64,000 nt of DNA, taken from positions 124,001-188,000 of the forward strand of contig SCKJ01000002.1 in NCBI GenBank assembly GCA_004124875.1, in the 5' to 3' direction. Below are positions 25,412-36,838 of this stretch, in pieces. Every line of letters begins with the position of its first letter. Position 1 is the stretch's first letter. Below the pieces are notes generated by a model. The model had not been told where the DNA came from. It ran no database searches and saw only the letters and a list, made by a program, of their open reading frames with translations. This DNA comes from Fidelibacterota bacterium. Its GTDB lineage: Bacteria > Fidelibacterota > Marinisomatia > SCGC-AAA003-L08 > TS1B11. A program made the position numbers and the translations under genes.

Positions 25412-26425
25412 GTGGTGGCGACCACGGAGCAGGCCGATGGAGGACAGGGCCAGGTGGCCCGGCTCGTCCTGGCAGCCATGGATCGGCTGATGCCCCTATG
25501 GGACCGCCTGATGATCTTTGAGCCTGAACGCTGGATATTGGCCCTCACCCTGGTGGCGGCCGGACAGGCGGCTGTGCACAGCAGTTATCAGGAGGAGCTG
25601 TTTTGGCACATCAGTTACAGCCTGGGCACTTTCGGGCACTACCTGTCCATCTGCATGCTCCTGGCCGCAGGCGCTCTCAAGCGTCAACTTTCGCGAAAAG
25701 ACAGCCAGTTGGACCCCGGACCCGGCAACCGTCTCAGCGCGTTAAAATCCGATGGCCGGGGCCTCGGGATTATCGCGTGGGGCCTGCTGGCGGCCGGCCT
25801 GGCCGGCATGGCGCTGTCGGGACCGTTTGCCGTGGTCTATGGCGCGGCCCTGTTTTTCGTCTCCGGGGGCATCGAAGGGATCACTGCTGGGCAGGACAAC
25901 CCGGTCAAGCCTCTGCGCATGTTGGAATACGCGGCCATGGCGCTGCTTTTGTTGCTGCTGGGATGGGAGCTGGCCGATGGCAGCTTTGGCGCGGCCTGGG
26001 GCATGCTGGTCCCTTATATGGCGGCCGCTATGGCCGTCATCATTTTGCTGGTGATGGAACCGCTTGAACCGGTCAGTGAGGCGGCGGTGGTGAATGCCCG
26101 GTCGCCCTACGGCTGGGTCCTGCTGATGGTTGCCACGGCGTTGGTCATGCTGGCAGTTTATACAGGTTATGCCAATCGCGATCCGGTCATATCGACCGCC
26201 GCCATGATTTCGCTGCCATTTTACATCATTGCCGATATTTATCGCCGCCCCGGAGATTTGTCAAGGGGGGTCCGGTACTCTATCATGATCCTGATCATTT
26301 TCGCCGGCGCGCGGTATCCCCATATTTACCTGCCCATACTGGCGCTTTATTACATTGCTCGATTCTACTATGCCCGCCGCTATGGCCTCGAATTTCCGGC
26401 ATTTGGCCCTGAATCAGCCGACTGA
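25412..26425 (+). CDS. Polytopic membrane protein of unknown function
   Basis: 337 residues from GTG 25412 (a second GTG at 25415 is equally possible), three bases after purF. Eight to ten hydrophobic segments alternate with short charged loops such as L-K-R-Q-L-S-R-K-D. No signal or transporter motif that I recognise. The close spacing suggests co-transcription with purF. Confidence 0.6.
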   Translation: MVATTEQADGGQGQVARLVLAAMDRLMPLWDRLMIFEPERWILALTLVAAGQAAVHSSYQEELFWHISYSLGTFGHYLSICMLLAAGALKRQLSRKDSQLDPGPGNRLSALKSDGRGLGIIAWGLLAAGLAGMALSGPFAVVYGAALFFVSGGIEGITAGQDNPVKPLRMLEYAAMALLLLLLGWELADGSFGAAWGMLVPYMAAAMAVIILLVMEPLEPVSEAAVVNARSPYGWVLLMVATALVMLAVYTGYANRDPVISTAAMISLPFYIIADIYRRPGDLSRGVRYSIMILIIFAGARYPHIYLPILALYYIARFYYARRYGLEFPAFGPESAD

Positions 26426-26465
26426 TCATGTTCGCCGGAGCTGCCCGAGATAACGGTACGGCCTG

Positions 26466-29318
26466 ATGACCACGGCGAACCTGCTGGCCCTGCTTAAACT
26501 GGACGAATTCGTCGTTATCGATCTTGAAACCACCGGATTTTCAGCGGAGAAGGATAAAATCATCGAATTGGGAGCCGTCCGTTTTGTCGGGGGAGAGCCG
26601 GCGGCGGACTTCCGCCAGCTGGTCAATCCCGGCGTCGCCATACCGGGAGAAATTGTGGACCTCACCAACATATCCGATGAAATGGTGGCTGACGAACCGG
26701 CCATTGAGGCGGTGGCGGCCAGCTTTATCGAGTTTGTTGGCAGCAGCCCCATCGTGGCCCAGAATATTTCGTTTGATCTCTCATTTTTTAAAGTGATGCT
26801 GAGGGAGGTGCATGGCGATGACCAGCTGCCCAACGAGCTCTACGACACCCTGCCGCTGGCCCGGACATACCTCTTTCACCGGAGCGGCTATTCACTGGGC
26901 GCGCTCTGCGCTTACTTTGGCATTGAGCATACCAGCGCTCACCGGGCCTACCACGATGCCCTGAATACCGGCCATATCTTCATTAAACTGCTGCATGAGG
27001 CGGCCAGCTACCCCTTACCGGTTGTCCAGTCTCTATTGGCGGTGCAGGACCACGTGCAGCTCCCCAACAAGCAGCTGTATGTCCGGCTCATAGATGCCAT
27101 GAGCGCCGGTGGCCGCACCACTGGCCTGACGGATTCCGGGATCGAGTTTGACCTGCCCCGGCCCATATTGACCCATGATGGCGCGGGGGAGAGTTATGTC
27201 CCCAAAACGCCAGAGCAGTTTTTTGGGCCGGGCGGTATCCTCAATGAAAAATGGGACGATTACGAGCCGCGACCGGTGCAGATGGCCTTCTCCAGCGATG
27301 TGTCCGGGACCCTTGAAGACGGGGCCATTTTGCTGGCGGAAGCCGGGACCGGACTGGGAAAATCAATGGCCTACCTGTTGCCGGCCATCAACAGCGCGAA
27401 TCTGCATGGCGTGCCGGTGGTGATCGCCAGCCACACCAAGCATCTGCAGGACCAGCTCTTTCGCCAGGAACTGCCCCGGACCGTCAAGCTCCTGGATGCG
27501 CCGGTGAGAGCGGTCATGCTGAAGGGACGCACGAATTATCTGTGCCGCACAAGGTTGCAGTTTGCCCTGGACAATGCCCGCCGCCTGCTCAGCCGTGACG
27601 ATTGCGAGCGCATCCTGCCGATCCTGTTGTGGGAGCAATTTACCCGTAGCGGCGACATCGAGGAGTGCCCCGGCTTCACGGCCGGCATGAACGTGCGGCT
27701 TTGGCGTCTGCTGCGCAGCGAGCGCGGTTACTGCCTGGGGCACATCTGCCAGCGCTATGGGGGCTGTTTTGTCGGGCCGCTGAGACGGGCGGTTAAAGAG
27801 GCCGGCCTCATCGTTATCAACCAGGCGCTGCTGCTGGCCGACGCTGCCGGTGAGGGGGGCATCTTGCCGGCGGAATTCCGGCTGGTGCTGGACGAGGCCC
27901 ATAACCTCCCCAAAGTAGCCACTGAACAGCTGACCGTCGAATTCAGCGCCGAGGCGGTGCGTGACCTGACGGAAAATTTTCTCGGTGGGCGGCATCGCCG
28001 CATATTTCGCGGCCTGCTGAAGGATGCCCTGATGGCGGTGGATGAGGACGGCGGTCTGGGTGGCAGAATTATAGAGGATGCGCGGGAGCTGAAAGCGGCG
28101 GCGGCGGGTTTGATGGAGGCGTATCTGCAGGAGAGAAATCTGCTGGCCCCAGCTGACGGCCGCCAACTTTTCCAGCAGGGCCGCTATATCCAACCCTCTG
28201 AAGAGTTCAGGGGCCTTGAAACGCAGGTTGAGGCTGTGGGCGCAGCTATAAAATCTATGACGGTCACGCTGAAAAAAATCCAGAAACTCCTTGCGGATAC
28301 CGATATGTCGCTGCCGGAAAGCCTGTTAAGCGACATCGAATCGGACTATCAGGATTCCCTGGCGTTGCAGGCTACCTTTGGGATCATCGCCGTTAATGAA
28401 GCCGATGGCGCGCAGGTGCTTTGGCGGGAGCTGCGCGGATCAGCCGGGAACTTGCGGCTCCTGTTCCGGGCCGCCCCGTTGTGGGTGAACGATTTTTTGC
28501 GTGACAGGCTCTTCGAAAAACGTCCCGGCACTGTGCTCTGCTCGGCCACTTTGCAGGTGAACGGAGAATTCGATTATTTCCGGCGGGAGATCGGGCTGGA
28601 AAGCGATTTTGACAGCTGGGAGGTGCGGGAGCAGGAATTTGCCTCGCCCTTCATGTACGAGGAGCAGTGCACGGCCTTTTTCTGGGACAGCAGTGTCGAT
28701 GTGAATGATGAGAATTATCCCCTCGAGCTGGCCAATCTCATTGATGCCATGACCGACCGCATACACCGCCGGATGCTGGTGCTGTTTACCTCCTACGCGC
28801 AGCTGCGGGCCGTGCACGAAGTGCTCAAGAACCGTTTTCGCCATACCAGCCGTGAGCTGCTGACCCAATACGCGCGCAGCAGCCGATGGGGCCTGCTGGA
28901 CGCGTTTAAACTGAACCAGCGGGCGATATTATTGGGCACCTCGAGCTTCTGGGAAGGGATCGATCTGCCGGGCGAACTGCTCGAAATCGTCATCATGGCC
29001 CGGCTGCCGTTTGCCAATCCGTCTGACCCGGTCGTTCAGGCGCGGATCGAATACTTTCGCGATGCGGGCATGAATCCTTTTATGGACTACCAGATACCAG
29101 AGGCGGTCACCCGCTTCCGGCAGGGTTTTGGGCGCCTGATTCGTACAACTTATGATGAAGGCATATTTATTATTGCCGATTCACGGGTTGCCCGCAAGCG
29201 CTATGGCGGGAATTTTTTGGATGCACTGCCCTTGGAAGCAAAGCCGTTCAGGGACGCGGAAACCATCGTATCCGCAGCTCAGGGTAAGGTGTTCCAGCAG
29301 TTAAAGCAGGGTTTGTGA
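26466..29318 (+). CDS. dinG: DinG-type helicase fused to DnaQ-like 3'-5' exonuclease
   Basis: 950 residues. Residues 1-170 are a DEDD exonuclease (V-I-D-L-E-T-T-G-F, later H-R-A-Y-H-D-A). The rest is an XPD/DinG superfamily-2 helicase: Walker A E-A-G-T-G-L-G-K-S near 291 and DEAH box L-V-L-D-E-A-H-N-L near 475. Four cysteines (Y-L-C...Y-C-L-G-H-I-C...G-G-C) are placed like the iron-sulphur cluster of DinG. C-terminal helicase motifs S-S-F-W-E-G-I-D and Q-G-F-G-R-L-I-R are intact. This fusion is known in Firmicutes DinG. It probably acts in repair. Confidence 0.9.
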   Translation: MTTANLLALLKLDEFVVIDLETTGFSAEKDKIIELGAVRFVGGEPAADFRQLVNPGVAIPGEIVDLTNISDEMVADEPAIEAVAASFIEFVGSSPIVAQNISFDLSFFKVMLREVHGDDQLPNELYDTLPLARTYLFHRSGYSLGALCAYFGIEHTSAHRAYHDALNTGHIFIKLLHEAASYPLPVVQSLLAVQDHVQLPNKQLYVRLIDAMSAGGRTTGLTDSGIEFDLPRPILTHDGAGESYVPKTPEQFFGPGGILNEKWDDYEPRPVQMAFSSDVSGTLEDGAILLAEAGTGLGKSMAYLLPAINSANLHGVPVVIASHTKHLQDQLFRQELPRTVKLLDAPVRAVMLKGRTNYLCRTRLQFALDNARRLLSRDDCERILPILLWEQFTRSGDIEECPGFTAGMNVRLWRLLRSERGYCLGHICQRYGGCFVGPLRRAVKEAGLIVINQALLLADAAGEGGILPAEFRLVLDEAHNLPKVATEQLTVEFSAEAVRDLTENFLGGRHRRIFRGLLKDALMAVDEDGGLGGRIIEDARELKAAAAGLMEAYLQERNLLAPADGRQLFQQGRYIQPSEEFRGLETQVEAVGAAIKSMTVTLKKIQKLLADTDMSLPESLLSDIESDYQDSLALQATFGIIAVNEADGAQVLWRELRGSAGNLRLLFRAAPLWVNDFLRDRLFEKRPGTVLCSATLQVNGEFDYFRREIGLESDFDSWEVREQEFASPFMYEEQCTAFFWDSSVDVNDENYPLELANLIDAMTDRIHRRMLVLFTSYAQLRAVHEVLKNRFRHTSRELLTQYARSSRWGLLDAFKLNQRAILLGTSSFWEGIDLPGELLEIVIMARLPFANPSDPVVQARIEYFRDAGMNPFMDYQIPEAVTRFRQGFGRLIRTTYDEGIFIIADSRVARKRYGGNFLDALPLEAKPFRDAETIVSAAQGKVFQQLKQGL

Positions 29319-29362
29319 TGCGCCAGGAATCGCTCTGCATGCAATGATGAAACGGTTTAATT

Positions 29363-30888
29363 ATGAGCACCTTTAAGATTGAGAACAAAACCTATACTGT
29401 GGGTGACTTCAATAATTACTTGAAGGAACTTCCCGATGTTGAAATTGACTCTGAGGCGCAAAAAACCATAACCCGGAGCCGGGACTACCTTGAGCAAAAG
29501 ATGCGGGAACCGGACAGTGTAATCTATGGCGTCAACACCGGTTTTGGACGCTTGGCCAATGTGCGTATTGCTGCCGCTGACCTGCTCGTATTGCAGCGCA
29601 ACCTGATTCTGTCCCATGCCGTCGGCGTCGGCGCGCCACTCCCGCCGCATGTGGTTCGTCTGACGATGCTGCTGAAACTGATTTCATTTGCCCGTGGCGC
29701 CAGCGGAGTCCGGCTCGAAGTCGCCCTGATGCTGGCCAGGTTTTTATCTGATGATATTCTGCCGGTCATCCCCTCGCAGGGATCAGTAGGGGCCTCAGGG
29801 GATCTGGCGCCACTGGCGCACATGACCCTGCCCATGATGGGTGAGGGGAACGTCATGCATCGCGGCATGTTGCGGCCGATTACTGAAATTTTTGACAAAT
29901 TCTCGATGGCGCCGCTGGTGCTCCAGGCCAAGGAAGGCCTCGCCCTGATCAACGGCACACAGGTCTCCACAGCCATAGGGCTGACGGCCGTCATGCGCCT
30001 GGAGAATCTCATGAAAGCCGCTGACGTTATAGGCGCCCTCACCGTCGAGGGCCTCCTGGGGTCCCCGACCCCATTCCGTCCTGAAGTTCACGCATTGAAG
30101 ACCCATGCCGGATCCCGCACAGTAGCGCATAACCTGCGCTCATTGATGGCCGGGAGCACTCTGCGGGAAAGCCACCGCCAGGATGATGATCGGGTGCAGG
30201 ATCCCTACTCCCTGCGTTGCATGCCGCAAATTCACGGCGCCTGCCGCGATGCCATCGACTATGCCGTGACGGCCTTGATTGGGGAGGCCAACAGCGTCTC
30301 CGATAATCCGCTGGTGCTGGTGGCGGAAGATGAGATCATTTCTGCGGGTCATTTCCACGGAGAAATGGTGGCCATGGCCGCCGATTTTGCATCTATCGCG
30401 GCGGCGGAACTGGGCAGCGTCAGTGAACGGCGAATCTTTGCGCTGTTGGCCGGCCAGTCGGGTCTGCCTCCTTTCCTTGTCGTAAAGCCCGGTCTAAATT
30501 CAGGGTTCATGATGTTACAGGTATCGGCGGCTTCACTGGTTTCAGAGAACAAGACTCTGGCGCATCCGGCGGTTGTGGACTCCATACCCACAGGCGCCGA
30601 TCAGGAGGACCACGTGCCGATGTCCACCTGGGCGGCCCGCAAACTGTCCCAGATTACCGATAATCTGGAGAACATTCTCGCCATTGAATATCTGGCGGCG
30701 TCACAGGCCGTCGACCTGCGCGAAGGTCTCAGCGGGGGTGACGGGGCCATGGCGGCGCACGCCCTGCTGCGGGAGCAAGTCGATCCCCTGGAGCAGGACC
30801 GCGCCCTGTCGGGCGATCTCTCCGCAGCCCGAGAGCTGCTCTCGACCGGCGCGTTGGTGCAGGCGGTGGAAAAGGTGGTGCCTTTGTC

Positions 30889-30892
<4 letters not shown>
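29363..30892 (+). CDS. hutH: Histidine ammonia-lyase (aromatic amino acid lyase family)
   Basis: 509 residues. The MIO-forming Ala-Ser-Gly triad is at 144-146 (G-S-V-G-A-S-G-D-L-A-P-L). Tyr55 (Y-G-V-N-T-G-F-G) and His85 (L-S-H-A-V-G) match the HAL/TAL type, not PAL. Glu in E-Y-L-A-A-S-Q-A-V-D-L-R also fits HAL. It would deaminate histidine to urocanate. No hutU or hutI is nearby, so a tyrosine-lyase role cannot be excluded. The stop overlaps the next gene by GTGA. Confidence 0.85.
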
Positions 30893-32987
<2,095 letters not shown>

Positions 32988-33018
32988 GGCGAGCTCCTGG
33001 CTGGAGAGATCAAAAAAA

Positions 33019-33041
33019 GCCGCCCCGAAAAGGCGGCCTTT
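33019..33041. terminator. Bidirectional intrinsic terminator between guaB and rpsT
   Basis: GCCGCC (33019-33024), loop CCGAAAA, GGCGGC (33032-33037). On the plus strand it is followed by CTTTG. Seven A's precede it at 33012-33018 and form the T-tract on the minus strand. It serves convergent guaB (+) and rpsT (-). Confidence 0.85.
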
Positions 33042-33064
33042 GTCAGGTAGAGGTAGTGGCCTTG

Positions 33065-33325
33065 TCAGCCGGAAAATTTGCTGGCGACCATCCTGGTCAG
33101 CCGCGATTTTAACCGGGCGGCTTTATTGCGCTGGAGAAAACGGGGCCCGGTGGCCTTGTCGAGCACTTTGACCGCTTCCGCCAGCGCGGCGGCGGCCTCA
33201 TCCTTGGTCTCGGCCAACTCGACTGTTTTTATGGTCGTCCTGATTTTTGAACGTACGCCCCGGTTGAAATCCCGTCGCTTGAGCGACTGCCGGTGGCGCT
33301 TGATTGTAGATTGATGCCTGTCCAT
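33065..33325 (-). CDS. rpsT: 30S ribosomal protein S20
   Basis: 86 residues, strongly basic: H-Q-S-T-I-K-R-H-R-Q-S-L-K-R-R-D-F-N-R at the N-terminus, R-N-K-A-A-R-L-K-S-R-L at the C-terminus. It is a primary 16S rRNA binder. It is one of only two minus-strand genes in the window and is transcribed convergently with guaB and divergently from the Crp/Fnr gene. Confidence 0.95.
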   Translation of the reverse strand: MDRHQSTIKRHRQSLKRRDFNRGVRSKIRTTIKTVELAETKDEAAAALAEAVKVLDKATGPRFLQRNKAARLKSRLTRMVASKFSG

Positions 33326-33445
33326 TTAAATTTCGAAATCCTCTTTTAAACAAGGCCAAACTTACGCGCAGGATGGGCAAGTTGCCAATTCTGTTCAGCC
33401 TATAAATAAATTTGCCTATTGATGTTTCGTTACATAATTTTTTGA

Positions 33446-34132
33446 ATGGCAATCGCCGACATTAATCTTCTGCGTGAAGTCCCCATATTCGGCGATTTGA
33501 CAGAGGAAGCGTTGCTCACAATTTCCAAACTTACCGTCCGGCGCAGCTTTCCCAGGAGCACTTTGATTGTATTGGAAGAGAGCCGCGCTGAAACGCTATA
33601 TATCATTGAATCCGGCTCTGTGAAAATTACACGCCTGAACGAAGAGGGCCGTGAGGTCATTCTCGCCATGCTCGGCTCATCGGAGTTTTTTGGCGAAATG
33701 GCACTCCTTGATGGCCAGGGAAGATCGGCCAATGTGATGGCGCTGGAAGATACCGCTCTGGTGACCCTTTCCAGGCGGGATTTTCTCGATGTGCTCAACC
33801 AGTATCCATCCATTTCCATTCAGCTGTTGCGGGAAATGACCAGTCGGCTGAGGAAATCCGATCAACAGATCAAATCGCTGTCACTTTCTGATGCCGAGCA
33901 CCGCATAGGCATTGCCCTGCACAGGATCTCTGAAGATGTAGGCATTTTCAGAAAAGGCGAAGTGATTATAGCCCAGCTTCCTTTCCAGCAGGATATCGCC
34001 AACATGGCCGGCACCAGCAGGGAAACCGTCTCCCGCATGCTGAAAAATCTCAATAAAAAAGGTCTGCTCAAGCGCGAGGGCCGCAAGCTGATCATCTATG
34101 ACTACGCAGCCTTTACCCGTCTGTTTGGCTAA
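33446..34132 (+). CDS. Crp/Fnr-family transcriptional regulator
   Basis: 228 residues. The cyclic-nucleotide-binding-type β-barrel (residues ~10-125) has E-F-F-G-E-M-A-L-L-D-G-Q-G-R-S-A, close to the CRP phosphate-binding cassette. The winged helix at the C-terminus carries Q-D-I-A-N-M-A-G-T-S-R-E-T-V-S-R. No N-terminal FNR cysteines, so not an iron-sulphur oxygen sensor. The ligand is unknown. Lies divergently from rpsT with a shared ~120-base A+T-rich region. Confidence 0.93.
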   Translation: MAIADINLLREVPIFGDLTEEALLTISKLTVRRSFPRSTLIVLEESRAETLYIIESGSVKITRLNEEGREVILAMLGSSEFFGEMALLDGQGRSANVMALEDTALVTLSRRDFLDVLNQYPSISIQLLREMTSRLRKSDQQIKSLSLSDAEHRIGIALHRISEDVGIFRKGEVIIAQLPFQQDIANMAGTSRETVSRMLKNLNKKGLLKREGRKLIIYDYAAFTRLFG

Positions 34133-34179
34133 TCTACAGCGGTTCTGGCGCCACACCTCCGCCCCGGTTTCGGTTCCCC

Positions 34180-35115
34180 ATGTCTGATTCCCGCGTCGCA
34201 AATATTGTAGACGGCTCTGCGCGGACCCTGGCCCATGCCATCAGCCAGGTGGAAAATGATGCGCCCGATGCCGAGTCGTTGCTGGAAGCGATCTACAGCC
34301 ATACAGGTTCGGCCTACCGCCTCGGTATTACCGGTCCGCCGGGAGCGGGAAAAAGTACCTTGGTCAATGAGCTGACGATCCGTTACCGCCAGGCAGATGA
34401 AAAAGTCGGCATTATCACCGTCGATCCATCCAGCCCCTTTTCCGGTGGCGCCATTCTCGGCGACCGGCTCCGCATGGGGCGGCACTACCTTGATGATCAG
34501 GTCTTTATCCGCAGCATGGCCACGCGTGGCAACCACGGAGGGCTGGCCCGCCGAAGCCAGGAGGTGGGCGACTTGCTCGATGCCGCAGGTTTCACGATCA
34601 TCATTTTTGAGACGGTAGGGGTCGGCCAGGCCGAACTCGACGTGATGCAGGCCGTCGATACGACTTTAGTCGTGCTGGTGCCCGAATCGGGGGATGACAT
34701 CCAACTGATGAAAGCCGGCATCATCGAGATCGCTGACGTTTTCGCCATTAACAAGGCCGACCGTGACGGCGCCGGACAGTTGCATCACCTGATTGATCAG
34801 ATGCTGACCCACAAAGAGCCTGCAGGAGCGTGGCAGACGCCCGTAGTGGAGACCTCCGCCGCCAGGGGCGAGGGGATCGATGACCTGTACCAGCAGTTAC
34901 AGCGCCATCACAATTTTCTGTCGGAGTCCGGCGGCAAGGAGCATAAGCGGCTGGACCGGGAGAAGTTAAGGGTGCAGGACCAAGTTGCGTCGGTGCTTGC
35001 AGGCCGGTTCTGGACCCCCGAGCGGCGCATCATGCTCGACAGCCTGCTGGGCAGCGCGTCGCCTTATCAACTCGCTCGGGATATTGTTATGGCTGGGACC
35101 GTCGATGGCAAGTGA
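34180..35115 (+). CDS. meaB: MeaB/ArgK-type G-protein chaperone
   Basis: 311 residues. Walker A is G-P-P-G-A-G-K-S-T; the Mg/switch region V-D-P-S-S-P-F-S-G-G-A-I-L-G-D-R and NKAD-type I-N-K-A-D-R are diagnostic for MeaB. MeaB protects and reloads B12-dependent acyl-CoA mutases. No mutase gene is in the window. Its last 11 bases overlap tatC. Confidence 0.93.
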   Translation: MSDSRVANIVDGSARTLAHAISQVENDAPDAESLLEAIYSHTGSAYRLGITGPPGAGKSTLVNELTIRYRQADEKVGIITVDPSSPFSGGAILGDRLRMGRHYLDDQVFIRSMATRGNHGGLARRSQEVGDLLDAAGFTIIIFETVGVGQAELDVMQAVDTTLVVLVPESGDDIQLMKAGIIEIADVFAINKADRDGAGQLHHLIDQMLTHKEPAGAWQTPVVETSAARGEGIDDLYQQLQRHHNFLSESGGKEHKRLDREKLRVQDQVASVLAGRFWTPERRIMLDSLLGSASPYQLARDIVMAGTVDGK

Positions 35116-35827
35116 CGAAATGACATTTTTGGAGCACCTTGAGGAACTCCGCTGGCGGCTCATCAAAGGGCTTGCGGCCATTATGCTGTTTGCCATAATA
35201 GCCTATGTCTTCATCGATGACATCATGATCTTTTTGGCCCGGCCCGCCGAAATGCAGCAGGTGCCCATCACGCTACAGGCCATTAATGTGTCGGATATTT
35301 TCATGGTGCAGCTCATCTCCAGCCTGCTGGTGGGGCTTGTGGCGGCTACTCCCATCGTACTCTATCAGGCCTGGCAGTTTGTCAGTCCGGCCCTGGCAGG
35401 TTCCGCCAGGGGCACCGGACTCTTTGTCGTCCTGGTTGGAACATTCTTTTTCCTGGGCGGTCTGACGTTCGGCTACGCGGTCATTCTGCCGATGAGTCTG
35501 CGCTTCTTTTCCGGATTGGGGGACGGCACAGTCGCCAATAATTATTCCATACTGGCCTATTTTAGCTACGTTTCCTGGATGCTGCTGTCGACCGGTATGG
35601 TGTTTCAGTTGCCGGTCATCTCATTTATCTTAACCCGTGTCGGCCTGTTAACGCCGGCCTTTTTAAAGCACTATCGCAAGTACTCTACCGTGGCAATTCT
35701 GATCTTCGCCGCTGTTCTGACCCCTCCCGATCCTGTCAGCCAGGTGCTCATGGCCGTTCCGCTGCTGGGGCTTTACGAATTGTCTGTGCTGATTTCCCGT
35801 ATTTTCCAGCCAGCCTCTTCCCTTTGA
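35105..35827 (+). CDS. tatC: Sec-independent protein translocase TatC
   Basis: 240 residues from ATG 35105, overlapping meaB by 11 bases; a longer in-frame extension inside meaB is rejected. The cytoplasmic N-terminus T-F-L-E-H-L-E-E-L-R-W-R carries the signal-peptide-binding Glu residues. Six membrane helices follow. TatC receives twin-arginine substrates; tatA/tatB are not seen here. Confidence 0.96.
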   Translation: MASDEMTFLEHLEELRWRLIKGLAAIMLFAIIAYVFIDDIMIFLARPAEMQQVPITLQAINVSDIFMVQLISSLLVGLVAATPIVLYQAWQFVSPALAGSARGTGLFVVLVGTFFFLGGLTFGYAVILPMSLRFFSGLGDGTVANNYSILAYFSYVSWMLLSTGMVFQLPVISFILTRVGLLTPAFLKHYRKYSTVAILIFAAVLTPPDPVSQVLMAVPLLGLYELSVLISRIFQPASSL

Positions 35828-35857
35828 TAGTGCCTCGGCTTGCCCCTAATTTTTTCC

Positions 35858-36835
35858 ATGCCCCTGAAACTAAAAGATATTATTGAACCCATCGTCGATG
35901 ATTTCAAACTTTTCCAGGTTGAATTCCGGGATGCCCTGCGTTCCGAGGTGCGGCTGGTGAACACCATGGTGAAATATATCGTGCGCAACAGAGGTAAACA
36001 CCTGCGCCCCATATTGACCATTTTATCTGCCCGCGTCTCCGGCGGGATGAACATGGACTCCATTCGCGCAGCTTCGCTGGTTGAGATTTTGCACATAGCG
36101 ACCCTCGTCCATGATGACGTGGTGGACGATTCCGATTTGCGGCATAAATGGCCCAGCATCCGGAGGGTGTTCAACAACAAGAAGGCCGTTCTCATCGGCG
36201 ACTATTTTCTGGCCAAGGCCTTGAGCCGCATTGTCAGCCTGAAGAATTTTAAGGCCCTGGAATCACTTTCGCAAACAGCCGAGCGTTTGAGCAGTGGTGA
36301 GATTCTGCAGCTGGAGAAAGCCCTGCTGGGCGGGATGACGGAAGAAATTTACTACACCATGGTGCGCGACAAGACCGCCAGTCTGTTCGGAACAGCCTGT
36401 GAGCTGGGCGCCATTACCGTCTCCGAGAATGAGTCGGACTGGGAGCAGATGCGCGAGTTTGGCGAGAACCTGGGCATTGCCTTCCAGATCAAGGATGACC
36501 TGTTTGACCTGCTCGGCAAAAGGGAGTCGGTGGGCAAACCTGTCGCATTTGATGTCAAACGCAATTTGCGCACCCTGCCTATCATTTATGCGCTGAAGCA
36601 GCAGTCGCCCAGAGAGGGCCGGGCGTTCCTGCGCGCTTTGCAATCTCAGGCAAGCCGTGGAGAGTTGAATAGCCTGCGCCGTACTATTGAAGACAGCGGC
36701 GGCAGCGCCTACGCTCAGGAACGGCTGGACCATTACGGCCGGCTGGCCATACTGGCGCTCAAGAGTTATCCTGAATCTCCTTACAAGGCGGCGCTGGGGA
36801 ATGTAGTGGAGTACAATACCCAGCGCACATGGTGA
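35858..36835 (+). CDS. Polyprenyl diphosphate synthase (trans-type)
   Basis: 325 residues from ATG 35858; the TTG at 35840 is less likely. The first aspartate-rich motif is L-V-H-D-D-V-V-D-D and the second is I-K-D-D-L-F-D. G-K-H-L-R-P near the start binds the diphosphate. Chain length cannot be set from sequence, but housekeeping context suggests the octaprenyl/heptaprenyl quinone side chain (ispB/hepT-like). Confidence 0.93.
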   Translation: MPLKLKDIIEPIVDDFKLFQVEFRDALRSEVRLVNTMVKYIVRNRGKHLRPILTILSARVSGGMNMDSIRAASLVEILHIATLVHDDVVDDSDLRHKWPSIRRVFNNKKAVLIGDYFLAKALSRIVSLKNFKALESLSQTAERLSSGEILQLEKALLGGMTEEIYYTMVRDKTASLFGTACELGAITVSENESDWEQMREFGENLGIAFQIKDDLFDLLGKRESVGKPVAFDVKRNLRTLPIIYALKQQSPREGRAFLRALQSQASRGELNSLRRTIEDSGGSAYAQERLDHYGRLAILALKSYPESPYKAALGNVVEYNTQRTW

Positions 36836-36838
36836 ACC

